Assembly (NCBI GenBank): GCA_964550845.1
Contig: CAZKAD010000013.1
Location: 1-21,393 of the forward strand
Direction of reading: 5' to 3'
Source of the DNA: CAYTKU01 sp964550845
GTDB lineage: Bacteria; Patescibacteriota; Patescibacteriia; Magasanikbacterales; UBA922
DNA length: 21,393 nt
The notes under the pieces are model-generated. The model saw only the letters and a list, made by a program, of their open reading frames with translations. It had not been told where the DNA came from and made no database searches. How positions within the stretch are numbered: the first letter of the stretch is position 1; each line of letters opens with the position of its first letter. Shown here one piece after another: positions 1 through 6,410 of the stretch. A program made the translations under genes and the position numbers.

Positions 1-818
1 AACAGACACAGGTATCAAGAGTGATTGAATATTACAATCGTTTTATAGCGAATTTTCCAACTGTTTTTGATTTGGCAAAAGCAAGCTGGGAAGAATTTTA
101 TCCCTATTACGCTGGACTCGGGTACTATAACCGTGGACGCAATATGCTCCTGTGTGCCAAAGTCGTGGTAGAAAAATATCAAGGGATTTTTCCCAAAGAT
201 AAGCAAAAACTGGTAGAACTTCCTGGTATCGGGGATTATACGTCGAGTGCAATTTTGAGCTTTGCTTACAATAAAAATGAACTTGCCAAAGATACCAATA
301 TCAAAAAAGTGTTTGGAAGATATTTTTCTGGTGGAAAAAGTGAAACAATAGATTTTGAATCTGTGGAGAAGCAACTCATTGCTCCAAAAAGAGAACTCAA
401 TGCGGCTATTATGGATTTTAGCAGTAGCATTTGTATCAAAATTCCTCGTTGTGGTGAATGTCCTCTGCGAAGATATTGTGAATATTATCAGACCGACGGA
501 AAAAAAGAATTGATACTCAAGAAAACACAAGAAATTTTTCCTACTCGCAATGCAAGTGTTGTACTAACTCTGCATAAAAATCATAGAGAATATTATTCTA
601 CGGATAAGAAAAAGTATAAACCATTTTTGTTATCATCTAAATTCAATACTCGTGAAACCATCAAAGAATATTTTCAAAAAAAATACGGACTTACACTCGC
701 AGTTCGTCCACCGCACAAAAAATATTATGAAAATGGTAAACCAGTGATGGATTTAAATGCACAAATACTTCTGGGAGAAAATAGATTTTTCGTTTATCCA
801 AAAAATAAAACCATATGA
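1..818 (+). CDS. mutY: A/G-specific adenine DNA glycosylase MutY (5' partial)
   Basis: Base-excision repair glycosylase that removes adenine mispaired with 8-oxoguanine. The reading frame is open to the left edge: the first codons give QTQVSRV, the typical MutY segment after the catalytic glutamate, so the true start and that glutamate lie outside the window. Counting from the GTG at 21, a helix-hairpin-helix LPGIGDYTSSAI spans about 67-78, the expected catalytic Asp is D91 in DTNIKKVFGR, and four cysteines (138, 144, 147, 153) form the 4Fe-4S loop. The loop spacing reads C-X5-C-X2-C-X5-C, where X6 is usual in the first gap. The C-terminal part is a short, diverged NUDIX-like 8-oxoG recognition domain. 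The stop overlaps the start of the next gene (ATGA), so the two are translationally coupled. Confidence 0.93.
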   Translation, partial: QTQVSRVIEYYNRFIANFPTVFDLAKASWEEFYPYYAGLGYYNRGRNMLLCAKVVVEKYQGIFPKDKQKLVELPGIGDYTSSAILSFAYNKNELAKDTNIKKVFGRYFSGGKSETIDFESVEKQLIAPKRELNAAIMDFSSSICIKIPRCGECPLRRYCEYYQTDGKKELILKKTQEIFPTRNASVVLTLHKNHREYYSTDKKKYKPFLLSSKFNTRETIKEYFQKKYGLTLAVRPPHKKYYENGKPVMDLNAQILLGENRFFVYPKNKTI

Positions 819-1927
819 AAAAACAAACTGCACTTTTGATTATTGTTGGTTGTATGAGTATTTCTACTTTGGGTATATTTTTATACCAGAAGCAGTTATC
901 GCCACAAACAAAAAATGATACTTTTTCAGAAAAAATTCAAAAAATAATTACTCCGAGCTCTACCAGAAGTGAGGTTATTCCTCCGATTTCTACAACCCTG
1001 CCTACTTCATCATTTTCACTTCTCGCAGTGGGAGACATTATGCTCGACCGATCAGTTATGCTCAAAACCCAGGCAACGGGTGACTACAACCATCCATTTT
1101 TGCTCATTGACCCATTGTTTAAACAATATGACCTGCGAGTAGCAAACCTCGAAGGACCAATAACCAATTTCAAATCGATTGCCAATGGTACGGGTGGAGC
1201 ACGCTTTACTTTTACTTTTTCTCCAAATTTTGTTGAACCACTCAAAAATCGGTTTGAATTTTTGAGTCTGGCTAATAATCATTCACACAATTTTGGACAA
1301 GCAGGACTTGATCAAACGAGAAAATTTTTGGATGATGCGGGTGTCCAATATTTTGGTGGACCAGAAAATACCCTTGGTAACATTTTTGTAACGTCTTCCT
1401 ACAATGGCATTACGTTTGGATTTATTGGTTATCATCAACTGGTAGAGAAAAATTTTGAAAATATTATTGCAGAAGCCAAACGACTTGATAGTGAAGTCGA
1501 TCTTCTTATTGCTATGCCACATTGGGGAATAGAATATGAACAAATCAATCCTTCGTATCTCCAAAAAAAAGAAGGGCATGAGATGATTGATGCGGGAGTT
1601 GATCTGATCCTTGGAGCACATCCACATGTGGTGCAACCAATTGAAATATACAAGGATAAAGTAATTTTTTATAGTCAAGGAAATTTTATTTTTGATCAAT
1701 ATTTTTCAGAGGAGACACAAACAGGTTTGGCAGTAGGAATGAATATTGAAAAAGTAAATAGTAAAACAAAAGTAGATTATAAACTCATTCCACTCGATAT
1801 CAATGCCCAGAGTCAGCCATCGGTTGCCGTAGAGCCGAAAAGACAAAAAGTGTTAGATCATTTAAGTATGTACTCACTTGCTCCTGACAAGATCAAGCAA
1901 ACAATCAAGCAAGGTTTTTTTGAATAA
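815..1927 (+). CDS. CapA/PgsA-family secreted metallophosphatase-like protein
   Basis: Protein of the PGA_cap family, which has a calcineurin-like fold and is named for the CapA poly-gamma-glutamate capsule factor. An N-terminal hydrophobic segment (about residues 6-24) after two lysines suggests a signal anchor, so the domain acts outside the membrane. Family motifs appear in order: AVGDIMLDR (71-79), ANLEGPITN (110-118), LANNHSHNFG (152-161), MPHWGIEYE (234-242), LGAHPHVVQP (266-275) and FYSQGNFIFDQ (285-295), which supply the Asp, Asn and His metal ligands. It overlaps mutY by 4 bases and is 154 bases upstream of xseA on the same strand. No other capsule genes (capB, capC) are in view, so an envelope polymer role is only a family-level guess. 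Confidence 0.88.
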   Translation: MKKQTALLIIVGCMSISTLGIFLYQKQLSPQTKNDTFSEKIQKIITPSSTRSEVIPPISTTLPTSSFSLLAVGDIMLDRSVMLKTQATGDYNHPFLLIDPLFKQYDLRVANLEGPITNFKSIANGTGGARFTFTFSPNFVEPLKNRFEFLSLANNHSHNFGQAGLDQTRKFLDDAGVQYFGGPENTLGNIFVTSSYNGITFGFIGYHQLVEKNFENIIAEAKRLDSEVDLLIAMPHWGIEYEQINPSYLQKKEGHEMIDAGVDLILGAHPHVVQPIEIYKDKVIFYSQGNFIFDQYFSEETQTGLAVGMNIEKVNSKTKVDYKLIPLDINAQSQPSVAVEPKRQKVLDHLSMYSLAPDKIKQTIKQGFFE

Positions 1928-1930
1928 TAT

Positions 1931-2080
1931 ATGTGCCTTATTTGTGGAGATCCTGTACAAACTCAAGTTGAGATAACTCTGTTCCAAATGCTAATTATGT
2001 CGCCATTTTTTGTATGGATAATCTATACGGGCACAAAGATTATCACGTGGATAAAGAAAAATATTTTTCGTAAAAAATAG
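1931..2080 (+). CDS. 49-residue single-pass membrane protein with N-terminal CxxC
   Basis: Short open frame that exactly fills the gap between the CapA-like gene (3 bases upstream) and xseA (1 base downstream). It begins MCLICGDPVQTQVE, with Cys at residues 2 and 5 (C-X2-C), followed by a hydrophobic stretch at about residues 17-33 (LFQMLIMSPFFVWIIYT) and a basic tail ending IKKNIFRKK. The layout suggests one transmembrane helix with a positively charged C-terminal end. Perfect tiling within the operon and the sensible topology argue that it is translated. The function is not recognised; the cysteine pair could bind metal or form a disulfide. There is no Shine-Dalgarno sequence, as for most genes here. 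Confidence 0.62.
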   Translation: MCLICGDPVQTQVEITLFQMLIMSPFFVWIIYTGTKIITWIKKNIFRKK

Positions 2081-2081
2081 T

Positions 2082-3755
2082 ATGGACATGGATCTAATAC
2101 AAAAATTGAAACAGAAACGAAAAGAAATAGCTTTGAAAGAAGGCAAAGAGCTGTTTATGATTCTCTCAAATGCAACGATTGATGAAATGGTTCACAAGCT
2201 ACCCCAGACAAAAGAGGATTTGATCCTTATAAAAGGTTGGGGAGAAAAGAAAATTCAAAGATATGGGGATGAATTTTTAAAGATTCTAAAAAATGATGTT
2301 TCTTATCAAGAAGAAACACTTGAAGCCTTTGCTTTAGAAAAAAATTCAGATCAGCCGAGTTTGTTTCAAACCAAAAGGATCTCGCTCGCTACGCCAACCA
2401 TATCTCAAGAACATCAAAATGATTTACCTGGTGCTCTCTCTGTTTCAGAATTTTTAGGACAGGTAAATATTACCCTTTCAACACTCGGACTTGTAAAAAT
2501 AAAAGGCGAAATAGCTGATGTTGGTGTGCGAAATGGCTATGCCTTTTTTGAACTCAAAGATTCCATTGGTGGATTTCAAAGTGAAGCAAGTCTCGGATGT
2601 TTTGTTGGTTGGCGCTGTTTTGACCAGGTAAAACACCTCCTAGAAAATGGCATGGAGGTAATCATTTCAGGCTACCCAAAAATTTACCTCAAAAATGGAA
2701 GTTTTCGCCTTGAGGTCACAGATATTGAACCAGTCGGCGAAGGAGCTCTTCAAAAAGCGTTTGAAGCGCTTAAGCTCAAATTGGAACAAAAAGGCTACTT
2801 TGATACTGGCCGTAAGCGCACGATACCAGCATTTATTCGTAAAATTGGCCTAATTACTTCAATGAGCGGTGCTGCTATTGTTGATTTTCAAAAGAATTTG
2901 GGAGATTGTGGATTTAGTATTGACTGTGTCGATGTACGAGTAGAAGGGGATCAGGCAGAAGAGAGCATTATTCAGGCAATTCGACTTTTCAATGAACAAA
3001 AAACAGATTTTGACGCTCTTGTGATTATTCGTGGTGGAGGAAGTTTACAAAGTCTCAAAGCCTTTAATAGCGAAAAAATAGCAGATGCCATCTACTACTC
3101 TCGCATTCCTATTATTACTGGTATTGGGCACGAGAGAGATGAAACGATTGCCGGATTTACTTCTGATCTCAATTGCTCTACCCCGACAGCTGTGGCCAAT
3201 TTTTTACATAGTCAATTTGCTCTCCTTCAAAGGAGCCTTCAAATTTCTACCAGTGATCTTGTCAGAGCGTTGAATGGTACATTTGAGCAAAGAGAGCAAG
3301 AAATTGTATACCGGTCAGATTATCTTATTTCTGCTTGTAAAAATATTCTCTACAAGAAAAAAGTACAAGTAGAGTCATCTCAAGAAAAGCTGGCCTATGG
3401 TTTACAAAAAATATTTTTTGGGTTTAGGAATCTTGAAAAAATATTTCTGCAATCTGCAATGAAAACTCAAACAAAAATTTCTGAAAAAAAATATCAAGTT
3501 CAAATGAAAGCTCAAAAAATATTGCATATCTTTTCCCAAAAGATACAACTTTCCAAAGAGCAGATGACCCTCGTATCAGAAAAAATAAAGTGTCTCAATC
3601 CAGAAGCCGTTTTGGAAAGAGGATATAGCATTGCCTATGACAAATATGGACAAGTTATTAGGAAAAAGAAACAACTACAAGTAGGCGATGAACTTTCTGT
3701 ACGATTATCAGATGGGACAATTTCCACACAAATAAAAAAAATCTCTGCCAATTAG
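2082..3755 (+). CDS. xseA: Exodeoxyribonuclease VII large subunit with N-terminal HRDC domain
   Basis: Large subunit of exonuclease VII, which degrades single-stranded DNA to oligonucleotides in both directions and acts with XseB. Residues 1-72 form an HRDC-type DNA-binding helical domain (LPQTKEDLILIKGWGEKKIQ and YGDEFLKIL), which ordinary XseA proteins lack. A linker (about 73-117) leads to the OB-fold domain (about 118-218, starting ALSVSEFLGQVN), then the catalytic core with RGGGS (317-321) and GIGHERDETIAGFTSD (347-362), and a long helical coiled-coil region up to about 540. At 557 residues it is roughly 100 longer than a typical XseA, the excess being the HRDC domain and linker. The partner xseB lies about 1.9 kb away, beyond a sigma cassette on the other strand. 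The stop codon is inside a terminator hairpin. Confidence 0.93.
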   Translation: MDMDLIQKLKQKRKEIALKEGKELFMILSNATIDEMVHKLPQTKEDLILIKGWGEKKIQRYGDEFLKILKNDVSYQEETLEAFALEKNSDQPSLFQTKRISLATPTISQEHQNDLPGALSVSEFLGQVNITLSTLGLVKIKGEIADVGVRNGYAFFELKDSIGGFQSEASLGCFVGWRCFDQVKHLLENGMEVIISGYPKIYLKNGSFRLEVTDIEPVGEGALQKAFEALKLKLEQKGYFDTGRKRTIPAFIRKIGLITSMSGAAIVDFQKNLGDCGFSIDCVDVRVEGDQAEESIIQAIRLFNEQKTDFDALVIIRGGGSLQSLKAFNSEKIADAIYYSRIPIITGIGHERDETIAGFTSDLNCSTPTAVANFLHSQFALLQRSLQISTSDLVRALNGTFEQREQEIVYRSDYLISACKNILYKKKVQVESSQEKLAYGLQKIFFGFRNLEKIFLQSAMKTQTKISEKKYQVQMKAQKILHIFSQKIQLSKEQMTLVSEKIKCLNPEAVLERGYSIAYDKYGQVIRKKKQLQVGDELSVRLSDGTISTQIKKISAN

Positions 3756-3765
3756 CAGAGATTTT
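3738..3765. terminator. Bidirectional intrinsic terminator between convergent genes
   Basis: Perfect 11-bp inverted repeat (AAAATCTCTGC at 3738-3748, GCAGAGATTTT at 3755-3765) with a 6-base loop. It includes the xseA stop codon on the left and sits 5 bases from the stop of the DUF5667 gene on the other strand. On the minus strand it is followed by a run of T (the A-run at 3734-3740), so it is strong for the minus-strand operon. On the plus strand it is followed by TTTTAACTTTT. Confidence 0.85.
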
Positions 3766-3770
3766 AACTT

Positions 3771-4997
3771 TTAGAGGATTGGAAGAACTTTTTTGAGTTC
3801 CACTTCAACTCCTGTATTTGTTTCAATTCGTCCTTCAGTTATTGTTTTAGTTTCTTCTGGTTCTGGCTTTCTCTCTTTTGTATCACTATCCTGATTAATT
3901 CGGAAGCTGTTTCCAAAATTCACTTCCATCTCTCTTTCTTTTTCTCTCTCCACATTAAGTTTTCTTCGTTCAATTTCTTTTTTTTCATCCCAATCTTTGA
4001 AGATTGTTTCTACTCGAGTATCAAATTTGAGTTCTTTATGCACATGTACTATGAGTTTTGCTTCTCCAGCCAAACGCTGCGCACTTACAAAAAGATTGAA
4101 TGCCTCTTTATACTTTCCCTCTTCCAATCTTACTTTTCCTTCTGACTGAGTTTTTATGGCTGATTCAAGTTTTATTTGAGCAGAAGAAGTTGCTTTTAAA
4201 TTTTTTTCTGTCAAATATTTTTTGGTTTGGTCAATTTGTTTTTGACTTACACGCAGACGATTTTCTGCTGCCATTTTGATATCAGCTTCGGCTTTTGTTT
4301 CAGTCTTCGAGTCGAGACTGGTACGAAGTTTATGAATAGCCACGACTTCAGTTTGAAGTTGTTTGACAAGAGGTTGTATTTCTTCTTTTGTCACTTCATC
4401 TTTGGTGTTAAGTTTGGCAAGAATTTGTCCATGAATTTCAAGAGCCGATTCAAGGCGTGCACTAATATCTGCGGCGACTTCTTCATTACCGGCCTTTTCC
4501 AATTTTTCAATTTGCTTTTGAATTTTTTCTGTTTGTTTTTCTACATGTGCTTCGAGTTTGACTTCAGCTTCTGTGGAGAGTTTTCCTGCCACAGCAAGAC
4601 GTGCAGCTTCGTCGAGGCGCCTCTCGGCTACTTTTGTTTCCCAATTTGCTTTAGATTGAGAAGAGAGTGCAAAGGCGCTACGAACTGGTTCATTGATATG
4701 AATTTTTACCCCATAGAGAGCATCGCCTGGAAGGGTATTTTCAGCCGCAAATGCTGATCCAGTTCCTGTTATAAGAACTAGGAACGTTGCAAGAGATACG
4801 TACATATATTTTTTGCGAAAGATTAAGAATAAATGTTCCGTGGGTTTCTGCTCTATGAGACGGTCGTTTCCATTTATTCTTACTTTATTTTTTTGTATAA
4901 ACGTAATAAGATGCTCTTTTCCTGCTTCTTTTTGCTCTGGGGAGAGCATTACCTGACGCATCTGTTTTTTGAATTGTCCGAGCTTTCGCAATTTCAT
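3771..4997 (-). CDS. DUF5667-type membrane-anchored protein, candidate anti-sigma factor
   Basis: A protein of 408 residues encoded 6 bases downstream of the ECF sigma gene. Residues 1-62 are charged and probably cytoplasmic (MKLRKLGQFKKQMRQVMLSP onward). Residues 64-84 form one transmembrane helix (VSLATFLVLITGTGSAFAA). The external part begins ENTLPGDALYGVKIHINEPV, which I recognise as the DUF5667 hallmark, and continues as long amphipathic helices rich in Glu, Lys and Ala (about 115-330), probably coiled coil. A highly charged tail (about 335-408) follows. The arrangement of short cytoplasmic N-terminus, one membrane pass and large outer domain directly after an ECF sigma gene matches the general layout of anti-sigma factors. 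The N-terminal part does not show a zinc-finger anti-sigma motif, so the anti-sigma role is inferred from context. Confidence 0.78.
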   Translation of the reverse strand: MKLRKLGQFKKQMRQVMLSPEQKEAGKEHLITFIQKNKVRINGNDRLIEQKPTEHLFLIFRKKYMYVSLATFLVLITGTGSAFAAENTLPGDALYGVKIHINEPVRSAFALSSQSKANWETKVAERRLDEAARLAVAGKLSTEAEVKLEAHVEKQTEKIQKQIEKLEKAGNEEVAADISARLESALEIHGQILAKLNTKDEVTKEEIQPLVKQLQTEVVAIHKLRTSLDSKTETKAEADIKMAAENRLRVSQKQIDQTKKYLTEKNLKATSSAQIKLESAIKTQSEGKVRLEEGKYKEAFNLFVSAQRLAGEAKLIVHVHKELKFDTRVETIFKDWDEKKEIERRKLNVEREKEREMEVNFGNSFRINQDSDTKERKPEPEETKTITEGRIETNTGVEVELKKVLPIL

Positions 4998-5003
4998 AAA
5001 TAG

Positions 5004-5495
5004 TTAAAGTATTTCTTTGAGTTTTTTTATTCCGCGATGAATCCGTACTGAAATCAAATTTACTTTTTCATTCAATATTTCAGCAATTTCTCGTGGTGTA
5101 AGATTTTCAACATAACGCATATATACCACCTCTCGATATTCGCTTTCAATCATTTGCAGTTTTTCTACCGCTGCTTTGGCATCAAGATAATTGTCTGACA
5201 TTTCTCGCATAGTGGCACCAGGCGCAAATCCATCTTCTTCCATTGCTTCAAGCGAGGCTTCTTTCTTTTTTCGAACAGAGTCGATGATAAGGTTATTGGC
5301 AATCTTGTAGACCAGGGCTCTAATATTTTTTACTTCATTCCCATCGGCCACATACTGCCAGGCCTTGGTAAAAGCCTCTTGCATAAAATCAGACCCTTTT
5401 TCTTTATCATATAACCGAAAATAGCAATACCGATAAATTGCGTCAGCTTCTTTTTCGTAGACAGCCAAAAATTCTTGTTCCAGATCACGCTTCAT
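5004..5495 (-). CDS. ECF-type RNA polymerase sigma factor
   Basis: Sigma-70 family protein of 163 residues with only regions 2 and 4, the usual size for extracytoplasmic function (ECF) sigma factors. Region 2 covers about 13-78, with the region-2.2-like segment SDFMQEAFTKAWQYV and the -10 reading part NIRALVYKIANNLIIDSVRKK. A linker of about 30 residues precedes region 4 (about 108-160), with YREVVYMRYVENLTPREIAE and a helix-turn-helix ending VRIHRGIKKLKEIL. It is the first gene of a two-gene unit with the DUF5667 membrane protein. A promoter-like site lies upstream, and a hairpin sits immediately before the start codon. The target genes cannot be told from this window. Confidence 0.93.
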   Translation of the reverse strand: MKRDLEQEFLAVYEKEADAIYRYCYFRLYDKEKGSDFMQEAFTKAWQYVADGNEVKNIRALVYKIANNLIIDSVRKKKEASLEAMEEDGFAPGATMREMSDNYLDAKAAVEKLQMIESEYREVVYMRYVENLTPREIAEILNEKVNLISVRIHRGIKKLKEIL

Positions 5496-5504
5496 AGCCT
5501 GCGG

Positions 5505-5520
5505 GAACCTTGGAAGGTTC
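5505..5520 (-). promoter_or_regulatory. Inverted repeat in the leader of the sigma gene
   Basis: GAACCTT at 5505-5511 and AAGGTTC at 5514-5520 are a perfect 7-base inverted repeat separated by 2 bases, lying 9 bases upstream of the ATG (complement of 5493-5495). In RNA it could fold as a 6-bp stem with a 4-base loop directly before the start; as DNA it could be an operator. Both readings are inference. Confidence 0.5.
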
Positions 5521-5546
5521 TCTTAAAAAGACGAATACCACCCTTT

Positions 5547-5575
5547 ATTCTTACAGAAGTAAAAGAAAAAGTCAA
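5547..5575 (-). promoter_or_regulatory. Promoter of the sigma/DUF5667 operon
   Basis: On the minus strand TTGACT (complement of 5570-5575) is followed after 17 bases by AAGAAT (complement of 5547-5552). It predicts a start near 5540 and a leader of about 45 bases that contains the inverted repeat. The -35 is good and the -10 is only 4 of 6. Confidence 0.5.
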
Positions 5576-5609
5576 CTTTTGGCTCTATAGAGATAAAAAA
5601 TTAAAAATT

Positions 5610-5638
5610 TGGTCAAATAGCCTTTTTCTTGCTATAGT
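5610..5638 (+). promoter_or_regulatory. Promoter of xseB
   Basis: TGGTCA (5610-5615), a 17-base spacer, then TATAGT (5633-5638) preceded by TGC, which makes an extended -10. The predicted start near 5645 gives a leader of about 17 bases before the xseB ATG. It is divergent from the sigma operon promoter. Confidence 0.65.
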
Positions 5639-5661
5639 AGGGGTACCTAAATTTTTTTGCT

Positions 5662-5880
5662 ATGACAAAGCCTACTATCAACCTTACTGAGGCGCTGCAA
5701 GATTTGGAATCTATTGTTGAAAACCTCAATACGAACAATCTAGATATTGAGATTGCTCTTAAAGAATTTAAAAGGGGCGTTGAACTGGTGGAAGTATGCC
5801 GGTCTCAGCTCAAGACAGCAGAGAACCAATTTCAGGAGCTCAAAGCACGTCTTGAAAAAGATACTTTAGAACAAGAGTAA
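5662..5880 (+). CDS. xseB: Exodeoxyribonuclease VII small subunit
   Basis: Small helical subunit of exonuclease VII, of which several copies bind the coiled-coil arm of XseA. At 72 residues it has the family's usual length, and the pattern is typical: LTEALQDLESIVENLN, then LDIEIALKEFKRGVELV, then CRSQLKTAENQFQEL. It has its own extended -10 promoter and is followed 8 bases later by the alkyltransferase-like gene. It is not adjacent to xseA, which ends 1.9 kb upstream beyond the sigma cassette. No Shine-Dalgarno sequence precedes the ATG (TAAATTTTTTTGCT). Confidence 0.92.
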   Translation: MTKPTINLTEALQDLESIVENLNTNNLDIEIALKEFKRGVELVEVCRSQLKTAENQFQELKARLEKDTLEQE

Positions 5881-5888
5881 ACTTGGCT

Positions 5889-6146
5889 ATGCAAACATTC
5901 ACAGAAAAAGTTTATGCTGTGGTGAAGAAAATACCGGCGGGAAGTGTTATGACCTACAAAGAGGTGGCAGAAAAAATTGGTCATTCACGTGCTTATCGGG
6001 CGGTTGGTATGATTCTCAGCAAAAATTATGACCCACAGATACCTTGTCATAGGGTTATCCGATCTGATGGAAGCTTGGCAGGATATAATCGTGGTGGCAT
6101 TACAGCAAAGAAGAAAATTCTTCAAAAAGAAGGATACAACAGATAA
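5889..6146 (+). CDS. MGMT-family (O6-alkylguanine-DNA alkyltransferase-like) minimal DNA-binding domain protein
   Basis: A protein of 85 residues comprising only the helix-turn-helix catalytic domain of the Ogt/Ada-C/MGMT family. Visible features are VYAVVKKIPAGSVMTYKEVAEKIG (two segments of the DNA-binding fold), the Arg finger in SRAYRAVG (R37), and the active-site motif IPCHRVI with the acceptor Cys at 53, then GSLAGYNRGGITAKKKIL. The nucleophile is present, unlike alkyltransferase-like proteins that carry Trp. The N-terminal ribonuclease-like domain of classical enzymes is missing, so the protein may repair alkylated guanine or only flag it. The ATG at 5889 is preferred to the TTG at 5883. 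It follows xseB by 8 bases and ends before a terminator. Confidence 0.85.
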   Translation: MQTFTEKVYAVVKKIPAGSVMTYKEVAEKIGHSRAYRAVGMILSKNYDPQIPCHRVIRSDGSLAGYNRGGITAKKKILQKEGYNR

Positions 6147-6150
6147 AAGA

Positions 6151-6181
6151 AAAACCCATCCTGGTATAAAGGATGGGTTTT
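6151..6181. terminator. Intrinsic terminator after the alkyltransferase-like gene
   Basis: 12-bp perfect stem: AAAACCCATCCT (6151-6162) and AGGATGGGTTTT (6170-6181), with a 7-base loop. It starts 5 bases after the stop codon and ends in T residues on the plus strand. The A-rich bases at 6144-6154 also give a T-run on the minus strand. Confidence 0.88.
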
Positions 6182-6187
6182 CATTTG

Positions 6188-6213
6188 TGCCATACAGTGT
6201 AGGGTTACTGTAT
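6188..6213. repeat. Two-copy hairpin element, copy A
   Basis: TGCCATACA (6188-6196) begins the element. The stem ATACAG (6192-6197) pairs with CTGTAT (6208-6213) around a loop containing TAGGGTTA (6200-6207). Copy B at 6357-6383 has the same flank and loop with a changed stem. Confidence 0.7.
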
Positions 6214-6225
6214 TTTTCTAGCATG

Positions 6226-6235
6226 TATAATTATA
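6226..6235. promoter_or_regulatory. Palindromic back-to-back -10 element
   Basis: TATAATTATA is a perfect 10-base palindrome that reads TATAAT on both strands. On the minus strand it is preceded by TGC (extended -10); on the plus strand TG lies directly before it. Neither strand has a convincing -35. Terminators flank it on both sides (6151-6181 and 6326-6355). Confidence 0.4.
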
Positions 6236-6325
6236 GCATAAATATTTTTCCCCCATATAATTTTCTGTGGACAAAATGGGTATAACAAGGTGTTTATGGG
6301 GATATTGTCTCAATTTTTAGCTAAG

Positions 6326-6355
6326 AAAAAACCCTTCTCAATGAGAAAGGTTTTT
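6326..6355. terminator. Intrinsic terminator downstream of the tRNA cluster
   Basis: The stem is AAAAACC-C-TTCTC (6327-6339) against GAGAA-A-GGTTTTT (6343-6355), with an AAT loop and one C/A mismatch. On the minus strand it ends in TTTTTT and lies about 55 bases after tRNA-Gly(GCC), so it should end the tRNA transcript. It could also stop plus-strand transcription from 6226-6235. Confidence 0.75.
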
Positions 6356-6356
6356 C

Positions 6357-6383
6357 TGCCATACAACTAGGGTTAAATTGTAT
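6357..6383. repeat. Two-copy hairpin element, copy B
   Basis: TGCCATACA (6357-6365) as in copy A. The stem ATACAA (6361-6366) pairs with TTGTAT (6378-6383) around TAGGGTTA (6368-6375). The sixth stem pair is A-T here and G-C in copy A. As in copy A, a terminator hairpin lies beside it on the low-coordinate side. Confidence 0.7.
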
Positions 6384-6410
6384 GTTAGTTTAGGCTGTTA
6401 AAAAGCCTTG

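Larger units (their letters stand above)
6143..6223 (-). ncRNA. Candidate small structured RNA with TAACCCTA-loop hairpin (copy A)
   Basis: Tentative. On the minus strand an extended -10 (TGCTATAAT, complement of 6230-6238) would start a transcript near 6223. It would fold an ATACAG/CTGTAT hairpin (6192-6213) and then end at the intrinsic terminator at 6151-6181 followed by TCTTTTATCT, giving about 80 bases. The hairpin and its flank recur at 6357-6383. There is no clear -35 and no known RNA family was recognised. Confidence 0.35.

Noticed and set aside
4227..4757. A 176-residue Phe/Cys-rich frame opposite the DUF5667 gene
   Set aside because: Composition is the reverse-strand image of Lys/Glu-rich codons; no start signals.
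6214..6245. Possible dif-like recombination site (TAGCATGTATAATTATAGCA)
   Set aside because: It has partial symmetry and is AT-rich, but the arms do not match the usual XerC/XerD arm sequences, and a back-to-back -10 explains the palindrome.
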